Source: Bacillota bacterium (lineage in GTDB: Bacteria; Bacillota; Clostridia; Lachnospirales; Lachnospiraceae). Taken from it: a stretch of DNA of 64,000 nt. Position 1 is the first letter of the stretch. Every line of letters starts with the position of its first letter. A program made the position numbers and the translations under genes. The stretch is from assembly GCA_023390555.1 (NCBI GenBank), contig JAEWCQ010000044.1, positions 101,138-165,137 of the forward strand, given 5' to 3'. The notes below the pieces were generated by a model. The model had not been told where the DNA came from. It saw only the letters and a list, made by a program, of their open reading frames with translations, and searched no databases. This document shows positions 1 through 8,054 of this stretch, one piece after another.

Positions 1-413
1 GCCATGTTCACGTGATCGTTTGGATGAACTCTGCTGTAATCGCCTTTTCTGCCCCCCAGTATTTCATTTGCACGGTTTGCGACCACTTCGTTTATATTCA
101 TATTCGCACTTGTTCCGGCACCTCCCTGAATGGCATCTACAATAAATTCTTCCGCAAACCTGCCCTTGATGATCTCATCGCACGCGCGGACAATCGCTTC
201 GGCAGCCTCTGCCTCGAGCATCATTCCGCCGCGGTTTGTAATTGCAGATGCTTTTTTCACCTTTGCCAGGTTTTTGATGAATGCAGGGTGAAGTCTGTTT
301 CCGGTGATCGAAAAATTCTGTTTTGCCCGGAGTGTCTGCACTCCGTAATAAGCCTCTTCCGGTACTTCCATGGTTCCAATCGAATCTGATTCCAAACGCG
401 TTCTGCTTAACAT
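1..413 (-). CDS. aspA: Aspartate ammonia-lyase, 5' part (partial)
   Basis: This enzyme reversibly deaminates L-aspartate to fumarate and ammonia in the cytoplasm. The 137 visible residues are the N-terminal third of the fumarase/aspartase superfamily. They begin MLSRTRLESDSIGTMEVPEE and continue with the family motif YYGVQTLRA near residue 23 and a GGAGTSANMNINEV segment that builds the active site. The rest lies beyond the left edge. The ATG at 413 follows an AGAGGT ribosome-binding site. The gene diverges from an Lrp-type regulator, which could control it. Its leader is short and has no hairpin, unlike the urea and nitrogen operons further along. Confidence 0.93.
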   Translation of the reverse strand, partial: MLSRTRLESDSIGTMEVPEEAYYGVQTLRAKQNFSITGNRLHPAFIKNLAKVKKASAITNRGGMMLEAEAAEAIVRACDEIIKGRFAEEFIVDAIQGGAGTSANMNINEVVANRANEILGGRKGDYSRVHPNDHVNM

Positions 414-463
414 CTTCGTCTACCTCTTTTTTCTGTTTTAGATTTTATTTTTCCACAGGTGCG

Positions 464-492
464 AGAATAGCACTCATAAACTGAAATGTAAA
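464..492 (-). promoter_or_regulatory. Sigma-A promoter of aspA
   Basis: On the minus strand TTTACA (487-492) and TATTCT (464-469) are separated by exactly 17 bases, with the start codon about 50 bases downstream. The match to the consensus is good. Confidence 0.6.
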
Positions 493-520
493 TACTTTTA
501 AGAGAATACGTTCTATAATA

Positions 521-530
521 ACTAATTAGT
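521..530. promoter_or_regulatory. Palindrome between aspA and lrp promoters
   Basis: ACTAATTAGT is a perfect 10-bp palindrome in the AT-rich divergent region, about 30 bp upstream of the aspA -35 box and 55 bp from the lrp -35 box. It is a candidate binding site for the Lrp-type regulator. Only its position and symmetry support this. Confidence 0.25.
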
Positions 531-585
531 GCTATATCATATTAACAAAATAAATTATTTCTAAGTTTTACCTTAATTTTTTAAC

Positions 586-615
586 TTGACGTTTTTTTGT
601 CCCGTGTGCTATACT
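586..615 (+). promoter_or_regulatory. Sigma-A promoter of the Lrp/AsnC gene
   Basis: TTGACG (586-591) and TATACT (610-615) are separated by 18 bases. The start codon at 672 follows a GGGAGG ribosome-binding site. Confidence 0.6.
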
Positions 616-671
616 CTGTCACAAATAAGAACCTATGTATGGATTTTACCGGCTGAAAGGGAGGCCTTCTG

Positions 672-1118
672 ATGGAACGTGAACTTGACAATATTGATAA
701 AAGAATCATCCAGATCCTGCAGAATAATGCAAGAACCCCGATCAAAGACATCGCAAAAGAGGTGTTTCTCTCTTCTCCTGCCGTATCCTCCCGTATTGAA
801 CGCATGGAAAAAGCAGGTATCATCTCCGGGTATCATGCCCAAATCAATTACCTGCTCTTTGGCTATCATATCAAAGCTTTCATTAACCTTGAAGTGGAAC
901 CGGATCAGAAAAAAGAATTCTATCCGTTTATCAGCGCGATCCCGAATGTCATTGAATGCAACTGTGTGACCGGGGATTACGCAATGCTCATCGAAGTTGT
1001 CTTTAAGACGACCATTCAGCTTGATCACTTTATCAATGAACTGCAGCATTTCGGGCGGACCAAAACACTGATCGTGTTCTCCACCTCCGTAGAGCACCGC
1101 GATGCTCCGATTTCCTGA
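672..1118 (+). CDS. Lrp/AsnC-family transcriptional regulator
   Basis: A 148-residue DNA-binding regulator of usual size for the family. Residues 5-60 form the AsnC-type helix-turn-helix (DKRIIQILQNNARTPIKDIA, then SSPAVSSRIERMEKAGII). The rest is a ligand-binding RAM domain with the typical CNCVTGDYAMLIEV strand near residue 97. These proteins sense amino acids and work as octamers or larger assemblies. The gene is divergent from aspA, so aspartate metabolism is the obvious candidate target. It converges on ureD with only 8 bp between stop codons. Confidence 0.9.
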   Translation: MERELDNIDKRIIQILQNNARTPIKDIAKEVFLSSPAVSSRIERMEKAGIISGYHAQINYLLFGYHIKAFINLEVEPDQKKEFYPFISAIPNVIECNCVTGDYAMLIEVVFKTTIQLDHFINELQHFGRTKTLIVFSTSVEHRDAPIS

Positions 1119-1126
1119 TGCCGTAA

Positions 1127-1885
1127 TTATCTAGTCAAATCGAGTTGTTCTTCTATTTCCGCAAACATCTCCTCCACATCCTGCGCCGTATGCGCCAGCA
1201 CACGCACACAGATGCCCTCTGCAGCATGTGTCACGCCATAGAGCACCTCCAGATTCGTCTCATATCCGGCCAAACGCTCCATCCTATCCTTCGTACCGTA
1301 ATAGTAAAAAGTTCCCTGATGCGTATATCCGTCAAAAAACAGCATCTTATCCAATCCCATTCGTTTGGGCTCGAGCAGACAGTGATCCAGCCATACCGGA
1401 ACATCTCCGATGCTGACACAGACACGGCTGCGATACCGGCGGAATGCAAATTCTTCCCCCATCCCGATACGCCCGGCAGTCACAATGTCCGAGTACGCAA
1501 ATTCACTTTCCGCCGTGAGCCGCACCTGCATATCGGAATCAAAACTGCTTCCGGCAAACGGAATCACAGCACAGGGATGGTAATACAGCGAAGCTCCTTC
1601 CTGTACTTCAACCGTCAGTTTCTTTCTGGCCCCTTCTTCTCCGGTATCGAAGATCTTGGTGTAGGACTGCTCCGTCAAGGTGACGCTGGTTTGCGGGCCG
1701 CACACAATATCATAACAAAAGCTGTCGCCCTTAAGCACACCTGCGGATGCCATCATCAAAACAATATTTGCCCGCTCTCCCTCACTTCTTGGCGTTCCTA
1801 TTTTCAGCGGACTTGTAAAATAGCAGTCAGCAATCACGCTCCTGCCGTCCACATTTTTCATTTGCAGTGTCAATTCTGTCGTCAT
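1127..1885 (-). CDS. ureD: Urease accessory protein UreD
   Basis: UreD (UreH) is the scaffold that binds apo-urease and, with UreF and UreG, forms the complex through which nickel reaches the active site. At 252 residues it is close to family size. Typical UreD segments are visible, such as GVLKGDSFCYDIVCGPQTS near residue 50 and PCAVIPFAGSSFDSD near 103. It is the last gene of the urease operon, 28 bp after ureG, with an AAAGGA ribosome-binding site. It is the least conserved urease protein, so its position after ureG is part of the argument. Confidence 0.9.
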   Translation of the reverse strand: MTTELTLQMKNVDGRSVIADCYFTSPLKIGTPRSEGERANIVLMMASAGVLKGDSFCYDIVCGPQTSVTLTEQSYTKIFDTGEEGARKKLTVEVQEGASLYYHPCAVIPFAGSSFDSDMQVRLTAESEFAYSDIVTAGRIGMGEEFAFRRYRSRVCVSIGDVPVWLDHCLLEPKRMGLDKMLFFDGYTHQGTFYYYGTKDRMERLAGYETNLEVLYGVTHAAEGICVRVLAHTAQDVEEMFAEIEEQLDLTR

Positions 1886-1913
1886 ATCTTATTCCTTTAG
1901 CATCCTCACCGGA

Positions 1914-2522
1914 CTATATGCCCTCAAACAGCACGTTTTTTTGAATCCAGGCAATCACCGAATCGATGCTGTCTCCCTGCATCAGATTGGTAAACAGAAA
2001 GTCTCTTCCCTTCCGCATCCGCTCCGAATCCGAGCGCATCACTTCAAGGCTTGCGCCCACCATGGTTGCCAGATCTGTTTTGTTGATGACCAGAAGATCG
2101 GAACGCGTCACACCCGGACCGCCCTTTCTTGGAATCTTCTCACCCTGTGCCACATCAATGACATAGATTGTCGCATCTGCGAGATCCGGACTAAACGTAG
2201 CGGAAAGATTGTCTCCGCCGCTTTCGATAAAGATAATTTCCACATCCGGAAACCGTTCTGCCATCTCCTCCACCGCTTCCAGATTCATACTGCAGTCTTC
2301 CCGAATCGCGGTATGCGGGCATCCGCCCGTCTCCACACCCATAATCCGATCTGCCGGAAGTGCCGAGTTCCGAATTAAGAATTCCGCATCTTCTTTTGTA
2401 TAGATATCATTTGTGATGACACAAATGGAATATTTGTCTGCCATTTTTCTGGTCAGCCGTTCGATCAGAGCTGTTTTCCCCGACCCTACCGGACCGCCGA
2501 CTCCAATTTTAACATAGGACAT
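1914..2522 (-). CDS. ureG: Urease accessory GTPase UreG
   Basis: UreG is the SIMIBI-class GTPase whose hydrolysis drives nickel insertion into urease. The P-loop GGPVGSGKT is at residues 8-16. Further motifs are the metal-binding GGCPHTAIREDCS (CPH near residue 66), the ESGGDNLSATF segment, and the guanine-specificity NKTD. The ATG at 2522 was chosen because it follows GGAGGAG and puts the P-loop at the usual distance from the N terminus. A start further upstream would add 19 unrelated residues. The protein is 202 residues. Confidence 0.95.
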   Translation of the reverse strand: MSYVKIGVGGPVGSGKTALIERLTRKMADKYSICVITNDIYTKEDAEFLIRNSALPADRIMGVETGGCPHTAIREDCSMNLEAVEEMAERFPDVEIIFIESGGDNLSATFSPDLADATIYVIDVAQGEKIPRKGGPGVTRSDLLVINKTDLATMVGASLEVMRSDSERMRKGRDFLFTNLMQGDSIDSVIAWIQKNVLFEGI

Positions 2523-2544
2523 ACTGTCTCCTCCTTTGCAAGCT

Positions 2545-3231
2545 TTATGACATATAAAGTCTCGAATATAACCGTTCATGATTCATGCAGTGAATCTCAC
2601 TCGCTCCGCCGGATATGCCGAGACTCTCCACATCCACACGCTGTGCTTCCTGTATGACTTCATCCAGATGTTCCAACGCCTCAAACAGAATCTTCTGTCC
2701 ATCCATCTGACTGAGCGGAACCAGCTTCACCGCATTGTTGACAATGCCGGAAATCACGCTGTAGGCATATAAATAGAGCAGTGTTTCTCTCTCTATTCCA
2801 ACAGATGCACCATAGATGCCAAGAGCAATCGGATGGAACCCGACTGCCTTTTTCCTATGTATCTGCTCTCTGTACCAGTTTAAAGTACCCGCACAATCCT
2901 GCATGGCCTCCCTTGCTTTCAGATAGCGGCTGCACATCCGAATGCTTCCCATCCGGACTTCTGATGAGGTTTTCATGGCATTTGCAATGCCGTCCAGCTT
3001 AAGAAGTACAGCCTGTCTTTCTGCGTTCTGATAGGCAAGTGACACCAGTCCCAGATCATTGTACGCAAAAATCTGCAGAAAGCCCTCCAAATATTCGGCC
3101 AGCTCCCTGCTTTGCCCAATCCGTTCCCGGATCACATAATCCTCCAGTCCATTTGAGAGGGTAAACGCTCCGATTGGAAAAAATGCATCCACAGACTGCA
3201 GAATGCTTAAAAAACTTTTTGAATTCTTCAT
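2545..3231 (-). CDS. ureF: Urease accessory protein UreF
   Basis: UreF is an all-helical protein that bridges UreD and UreG and acts as a fidelity factor during urease activation. The N-terminal VDAFFPIGAFTLSNGLEDYV is the family signature. The ATG at 3231 follows GAGGTACACG and lies 8 bases after the ureE stop codon. The resulting 228 residues match family length. The order ureE-ureF-ureG-ureD is the standard accessory set. Confidence 0.93.
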   Translation of the reverse strand: MKNSKSFLSILQSVDAFFPIGAFTLSNGLEDYVIRERIGQSRELAEYLEGFLQIFAYNDLGLVSLAYQNAERQAVLLKLDGIANAMKTSSEVRMGSIRMCSRYLKAREAMQDCAGTLNWYREQIHRKKAVGFHPIALGIYGASVGIERETLLYLYAYSVISGIVNNAVKLVPLSQMDGQKILFEALEHLDEVIQEAQRVDVESLGISGGASEIHCMNHERLYSRLYMS

Positions 3232-3239
3232 CGTGTACC

Positions 3240-3731
3240 TCACGCCTCGTGGTGATGCTGTTTTGCATGCGTATGCTCTACATCCTGGGAATGACTGTGA
3301 CCATGCGCATGGCATATCGTATAATCAGAAAATTTTTCCATTCTTTTCTGCGGATGAAAGCCCAGCTTTTCCAGATAGAGAAATGTCGGCTCGTCGAAAG
3401 GCACCAGCACCTGATGTTCTTTGATGGAAAGCGAAAGATGCCGGTTCCCAAGTTCAAAACAAAGCCGGCCCATTTCCTGCATCGTCTCCACGTCTATCGC
3501 CGCCAGTTCGCAGGGCAGAATATCAACTGCCACGATTCGTCTGTCATCTGCATACAGTATGTCTCCCTCTTTCAGAGGTACGGATACGCGTATGCCGACT
3601 TCTTCTCCGGAATCGGTATTTTTTTTCAGCAGTTTTTTGTCCTGCTCGTACCAGTCGATCCAGACGGTATCGATTGTTTTTCCTTCCGTATCATAACTCT
3701 TTAAATTCCCCAGAATCTCATTTACAATCAT
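3240..3731 (-). CDS. ureE: Urease accessory nickel metallochaperone UreE
   Basis: UreE delivers nickel to the UreDFG-urease complex. At 163 residues it has the N-terminal peptide-binding domain, a C-terminal metal-binding domain, and a tail ending in about ten histidines (HAHGHSHS then HTHAKQHHHEA). The tail should hold several nickel ions. No nickel transporter is in the window, so this tail may also store metal. The start has a GAGGGTG ribosome-binding site. Confidence 0.94.
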   Translation of the reverse strand: MIVNEILGNLKSYDTEGKTIDTVWIDWYEQDKKLLKKNTDSGEEVGIRVSVPLKEGDILYADDRRIVAVDILPCELAAIDVETMQEMGRLCFELGNRHLSLSIKEHQVLVPFDEPTFLYLEKLGFHPQKRMEKFSDYTICHAHGHSHSQDVEHTHAKQHHHEA

Positions 3732-3762
3732 CGAATCACCCTCTTATCTCTTACGCTTTTTA

Positions 3763-5475
3763 TCAGAACAGATAATATTTCTGGGCAAGCGGCAGCTCCT
3801 CTGCTGCCTCGCAGCTAATGAGCTCTCCATTCACCTTTACTTCATAATTTTCCGGATTTACCGCAATATCTGCAATGACATCGTTATTTTTCATGTCTTT
3901 TTTTCCGATATTTCTGCATCCCTCTACCGGCAAAACCTGACGCTGCAGCGACAGCCGTTCCCTGATTCCGCTTTCGCAGGCTGCTTTGGAAACGAATGTA
4001 ATACAGGTATTCTTGCGCGCCAGTCCGTATGCACCGAACATGTTCGTATAGACCACCGGCTGTGGTGTCGGAATCGATGCATTGGCATCTCCCATCTTAG
4101 ATGCCAGAATGAAGCCTCCTTTGAGGATCATCTCCGGCTTCACACCAAACATCGCCGGTTTCCACAATACCAGGTCTGCCAGCTTTCCGGTCTCCACAGA
4201 TCCCACATATTTGGATATGCCGTGTGTAATGGCAGGATTGATCGTATATTTTGCTACGTATCTTTTGATGCGGAAATTATCATTGCGTTCGTTGTCTTCA
4301 GACAGGGCACCGCGCTGCTTCTTCATCTTGTCGGCCGTCTGCCATGTTCTGGTAATTACCTCTCCGACACGGCCCATTGCCTGTGAATCGGAGCTCATCA
4401 TCGAAAAGATTCCCATGTCGTGCAGAACATCCTCTGCCGCAATGGTCTCCGGGCGGATTCTGGAATCGGCGAATGCAATATCCTCCGGCACCTTTTTATC
4501 CAGATGATGGCATACCATCAGCATATCCAGATGCTCATCCAGTGTATTCTTTGTAAACGGCATCGTCGGATTGGTCGAAGACGGAAGCACATTCGGGAAA
4601 GATGCCGCACGGATGATATCCGGTGCGTGTCCGCCGCCCGCGCCCTCGGTATGATAGGTGTGTATCGTTCTTCCCTTTAAGGCAGCTATCGTATCCTCCA
4701 CAAATCCAGCCTCATTTAAGGTATCCGTATGAATTGCAGCCTGAATGTCATATTTGTCGCAGATCGTCAGACAGTTGTCGATTGCTGCCGGCGTGGAGCC
4801 CCAATCTTCATGAAGTTTTAATCCGCACGCACCTGCTTCGACCTGCTCCGCCAGAGTTTCCAGATCGGAAGAATTGCCTTTTCCAAGATAACCGAGGTTC
4901 ATCGGCAGTTCTTCTGCGGCCTCCAGCATCTTCTCGAGATTGAATCTGCCCGGTGTACAGGTCGTCGCATTCGTTCCGTCTGCCGGACCCGTTCCCCCGC
5001 CGATCATAGTTGTAACACCGCTGTACAAAGCGGTCTCCACCTGTGTCGGACTGATAAAATGAATGTGTGTGTCCAGACCGCCCGCTGTTACGATCAGCCC
5101 TTCACCTGCAATGATCTCGGTACCTGCCCCAATGATCAGCGTTTCATCCACACCGTCCATAATTGCAGGATTACCGGCTTTACCGATTCCGCAGATCTTG
5201 CCGTCCCTGATTCCGATATCCGCTTTTACAATTCCCCAGTAATCTACAATGACCGCATTTGTGATAACGGTATCCGGGCATTTGTCATCCCGCACTTTAC
5301 AGGATTGTCCCATCCCGTCACGAAGTGATTTCCCGCCGCCGAATTTGGCCTCTTCTCCGTAAACCGCATAATCTTTTTCCACTTCCAGGATAAGAGATGT
5401 ATCTGCCAGACGTATTCTGTCTCCCGTTGTAGCACCATACATATCCGCATATTTTGCTCTGCTGATCTTATTCAT
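3763..5475 (-). CDS. ureC: Urease alpha (catalytic) subunit
   Basis: The alpha subunit holds the dinuclear nickel site that hydrolyses urea to ammonia and carbamate. It is 570 residues, full length. Visible active-site elements are the nickel ligands in GGLDTHIHF near residue 135, the carbamylated lysine in CGLKLHEDWG near 220, the HTEGAGGGHAPD ligand segment, and the mobile-flap cysteine and histidine in MVCHHLDKK. The start codon overlaps the end of the fused gamma-beta gene by 8 bases, so the subunits are translationally coupled. All catalytic residues appear intact. Confidence 0.97.
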   Translation of the reverse strand: MNKISRAKYADMYGATTGDRIRLADTSLILEVEKDYAVYGEEAKFGGGKSLRDGMGQSCKVRDDKCPDTVITNAVIVDYWGIVKADIGIRDGKICGIGKAGNPAIMDGVDETLIIGAGTEIIAGEGLIVTAGGLDTHIHFISPTQVETALYSGVTTMIGGGTGPADGTNATTCTPGRFNLEKMLEAAEELPMNLGYLGKGNSSDLETLAEQVEAGACGLKLHEDWGSTPAAIDNCLTICDKYDIQAAIHTDTLNEAGFVEDTIAALKGRTIHTYHTEGAGGGHAPDIIRAASFPNVLPSSTNPTMPFTKNTLDEHLDMLMVCHHLDKKVPEDIAFADSRIRPETIAAEDVLHDMGIFSMMSSDSQAMGRVGEVITRTWQTADKMKKQRGALSEDNERNDNFRIKRYVAKYTINPAITHGISKYVGSVETGKLADLVLWKPAMFGVKPEMILKGGFILASKMGDANASIPTPQPVVYTNMFGAYGLARKNTCITFVSKAACESGIRERLSLQRQVLPVEGCRNIGKKDMKNNDVIADIAVNPENYEVKVNGELISCEAAEELPLAQKYYLF

Positions 5476-6160
5476 GAGACATTACCCCCTTAAATCCCTG
5501 TTCTGCCGCTTTTTCCAACGCTTTTTTCTTTGTATCAGGGTCATCCAGCTTTCCGTCGGTCAGATCATTCAAACCATAGCCTTCCCGCGTGCCGCCGATT
5601 TCCACCAGATTGACACGTTTGGTCTCTCCCGGTTCAAAACGCACGGCGGTTCCTGCCGGAATATCCAGACGCATGCCATAGGCCCGCTCACGCTGGAATT
5701 CCAACGCCTTGTTCACTTCAAAGAAATGATAGTGAGAACCGACCTGGATCGGACGGTCTGCCGTATTGGTCACCTGGATCTGCGCCGTGTCTTTTCCGGC
5801 ATTCAGTTCAATGTCTCCTGGTTCCGTCAGAATCTCTCCCGGAATCACTTTTCCGTTTCCGGTAATCGGATTGTGTACCGTTACTAATTTTGTTCCATCC
5901 GGAAAGGTCGCTTCCAGCTGAATCTCATGGATCATCTCCGGTATCCCGTCCATGACATCATCTGTTGCAAGCATTCTGGTACCCATCCGCATCAGTTCCG
6001 TCACGCTGTGTCCGTCTCTCGCCAGTTCCAGCAGCTGGGAGCTGATATAAGCAATTGCCTCCGGATAATTCAGTTTTAATCCCCGTTCTTTTCTCTCTTT
6101 TGCAAGCGTACCTGCAAGATGAAGCATCAGTTTGTCTGTTTCTCTCGGTGTTAAATGCAT
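5468..6160 (-). CDS. ureAB: Fused urease gamma-beta subunit (UreA-UreB)
   Basis: Most bacteria make separate gamma (about 100 residues) and beta (about 105 residues) urease subunits. Here one 230-residue protein carries both. Residues 1-100 are gamma (MHLTPRETDKLMLHLAG, LNYPEAIAYIS, MIHEIQLEATFPDGTKLVTV). Residues 108-215 are beta (GKVIPGEI, VGSHYHFFEVN, GMRLDIPAGTAVRFEPGE). The fusion resembles the Helicobacter arrangement, but it sits in a Firmicute operon. The ATG at 6160 follows AGGAGG. It is the first gene of the operon. Confidence 0.95.
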   Translation of the reverse strand: MHLTPRETDKLMLHLAGTLAKERKERGLKLNYPEAIAYISSQLLELARDGHSVTELMRMGTRMLATDDVMDGIPEMIHEIQLEATFPDGTKLVTVHNPITGNGKVIPGEILTEPGDIELNAGKDTAQIQVTNTADRPIQVGSHYHFFEVNKALEFQRERAYGMRLDIPAGTAVRFEPGETKRVNLVEIGGTREGYGLNDLTDGKLDDPDTKKKALEKAAEQGFKGVMSHE

Positions 6161-6182
6161 TTTTTCCTCCTGAATACGCAAA

Positions 6183-6222
6183 AAGGCCCTAAAAGAAACG
6201 CCGTTGTTTCTTTCAAGACCTT
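6183..6222 (-). terminator. Leader terminator-like hairpin before the urease operon
   Basis: As RNA from the minus strand, AAGGUC pairs with GGCCUU (one U.G wobble) around a nested 8-bp stem AAAGAAAC/GUUUCUUU capped by the hexaloop AACGGC, followed by U5. The wobble pairs only in this orientation. It lies 22 bases upstream of the ureAB start, so it should stop transcription before the operon unless overridden. The loop has A at position 1 and G at position 4, the pattern described for ANTAR-protein RNA targets. Confidence 0.6.
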
Positions 6223-6235
6223 GTCGATTTCTTTT

Positions 6236-6264
6236 ACTATACCACAATTATTCACTTATTTGAA
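6236..6264 (-). promoter_or_regulatory. Candidate urease operon promoter
   Basis: TTCAAA (6259-6264) and TATAGT (6236-6241) are 17 bases apart. The implied start lies only a few bases before the leader hairpin. The -35 box is weak. Confidence 0.4.
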
Positions 6265-6289
6265 GTCTTTTAACAATAGAAATGCCTTT

Positions 6290-6919
6290 TCACCTTCCAA
6301 ATTTCATCTTCCAGTAGGCTTCGATTACATCTACGCACTGGTCACGTCCAACCCTTGCGCTGTTCAGCGTCAGATCATAGTTGACTGGATTTGTCCAGCT
6401 GCCGCCATGCGTGTAATAGTGATAGTAATCCGAACGGTATTTATCTGTTTTCTCAATCAGTTTATGTGCTTCCTGTTCTGTGACGCCCAGCTTATTCTGA
6501 ATCGATTCCACGCAGGCACGCCGGGGTGCCTCGATGTAGACACTGATGACGTTTTTTGAATCTTTCAGAATATAGTCGGCACATTTCCCAATGACGATAC
6601 AGGATTGTGATTCCGCCAGATGACGGATGATATTGCTTTGTATATTGAACAAATTGACATTCGATGTAAATTCCTTTGTACATGGCTCTGCCACCGATGT
6701 AAACGGGACTTTTTTCAGATATCCGGCAATCGTCCCATATCGATTCAGTTTCTCATCTGCCTGATTAAACAAAGCCTCGTTAATGCCGCTGGAATCCGAA
6801 GCCATCTTTAAAATCTGTGACTCATAGCATGGAATCCCCAATCTCTTTGCCAGATTGTTTCCAATCTCTTTGCCTCCGCTTCCAAAACCCCTGGCAATGG
6901 TAATCACATAATGTTCCAT
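6290..6919 (-). CDS. Cytidylate-kinase-like P-loop protein
   Basis: A 209-residue protein of the cytidylate-kinase-like family. The N-terminal ITIARGFGSGGKEIG is a P-loop-like motif, followed by LAKRLGIPCYESQIL and a later IVIGKCADYIL segment; RACVESIQNKLGVTEQEAHKLIEKTDKYRSDYY-type lid residues follow. Members are common in anaerobic Firmicutes and their substrates are unknown, so nucleotide phosphorylation is only inferred. It sits between the urt genes and urease, 37 bp after the receiver-kinase gene, and may share the urt transcript. Its stop lies next to the urease promoter. Confidence 0.75.
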   Translation of the reverse strand: MEHYVITIARGFGSGGKEIGNNLAKRLGIPCYESQILKMASDSSGINEALFNQADEKLNRYGTIAGYLKKVPFTSVAEPCTKEFTSNVNLFNIQSNIIRHLAESQSCIVIGKCADYILKDSKNVISVYIEAPRRACVESIQNKLGVTEQEAHKLIEKTDKYRSDYYHYYTHGGSWTNPVNYDLTLNSARVGRDQCVDVIEAYWKMKFGR

Positions 6920-6956
6920 CGCACACGCTCCTTTCCGGATTCTATCCGATCCGCAC

Positions 6957-8051
6957 CTATCCGTGACGGACAGGTAACAGTATTCTCACCACGGTTCCCT
7001 CATCCGGTCTGGACGATATTTCCACATCCCCGCCGTGCCGTATCACAATTCTCCTTGCACTTGCAAGACCGATTCCGTCTCCTTCGTATTCTCCGTCACT
7101 GTGCAGTTTGCGAAACACATGAAAAATCTCTTCCGCATGTTTTTCATCAAACCCGATTCCGTTATCGGTCACCGAATAGACCATCGTCTCCCCTTTACGT
7201 ACTGCCTTTACACGAATATCGGCATGTTCCCGCTCTCTCGTAAATTTGATGGCATTGCTCAGTATGTTCTGCACCACGAGACGAAGCAGCACCGGGTCAC
7301 CGGAGATTGCCGGAAGCGTCTCTTTTTCAAATACAATGTTCCGCTCCGGTTCCAGCATACGAAGCCCTTCAAAGACTTCTGCAAACAACAGATCCATATC
7401 CACGCTGTCAAAATGCAGTTCCTCATAAAAGACACGGGAGAAATGATGCAGTCCTTCCGTCATAGTCGCCGCCTGCTGTGCCTTATCGCTGAGCATTCCG
7501 CATATTTTTTCCGTCTCTCCCAGATTCCCATCCTGCACTTCCCGTTCCAGAAGCTCCGCAAGCTGCCGGATGACATAGAGCGGTGCGCGGATATCGTGGG
7601 AGACGGTATAGCAGAACTTATCCAGTTCTGCATATGCCTTCTGCAGCTCCCTCTGCTTCTGTGAAAGACGAATCCGCACCTTTACCCGCTCCAGCAGTTC
7701 TTCCCGGATAAACGGCTTCACGACATAGTCACTGCCTCCTGCCGCAAAACTCTGCCCGATGTATTCTTTGTCATTATAGGCAGTTGCAAAAATAACGGGG
7801 ATATCCGCTGTCTTTTTATTTCCTTTTATTTTCTGACAAAACGTGAAGCCGTCCATCTCAGGCATCACGATATCTAAAATCATAAGATCCGGAATATGTT
7901 TATCCAGAATCCGGAATGCGTCCGTGCAGGAAGTGGCTGCATAAACCCTGCATCCTTCCGGCTTCAATATCTCACTTACATAACGAATCTGCTCCGGACT
8001 GTCGTCTACAATCAGTACGGAGTTTGCAACTGCTTCCGGCATCTTATTCAC
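6957..8051 (-). CDS. Receiver-histidine kinase fusion protein
   Basis: A 364-residue cytoplasmic signalling protein. Residues 10-130 form a receiver domain (VLIVDDSPEQ, phospho-acceptor DIVMPEMDG, KPF). Residues 150-220 hold a HisKA helix with the phospho-histidine motif SHDIRAP, and residues 245-362 an ATPase domain (NILSNAIKF, DNGIGF, GDGIGLASARRI). No membrane segment or separate sensor domain is seen, so input probably comes through phosphorylation of the receiver. It starts 3 bp after urtE and is probably co-transcribed with the urea transporter. It has no DNA-binding or ANTAR domain. Confidence 0.9.
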   Translation of the reverse strand: MNKMPEAVANSVLIVDDSPEQIRYVSEILKPEGCRVYAATSCTDAFRILDKHIPDLMILDIVMPEMDGFTFCQKIKGNKKTADIPVIFATAYNDKEYIGQSFAAGGSDYVVKPFIREELLERVKVRIRLSQKQRELQKAYAELDKFCYTVSHDIRAPLYVIRQLAELLEREVQDGNLGETEKICGMLSDKAQQAATMTEGLHHFSRVFYEELHFDSVDMDLLFAEVFEGLRMLEPERNIVFEKETLPAISGDPVLLRLVVQNILSNAIKFTREREHADIRVKAVRKGETMVYSVTDNGIGFDEKHAEEIFHVFRKLHSDGEYEGDGIGLASARRIVIRHGGDVEISSRPDEGTVVRILLPVRHG

Positions 8052-8054
8052 CTC

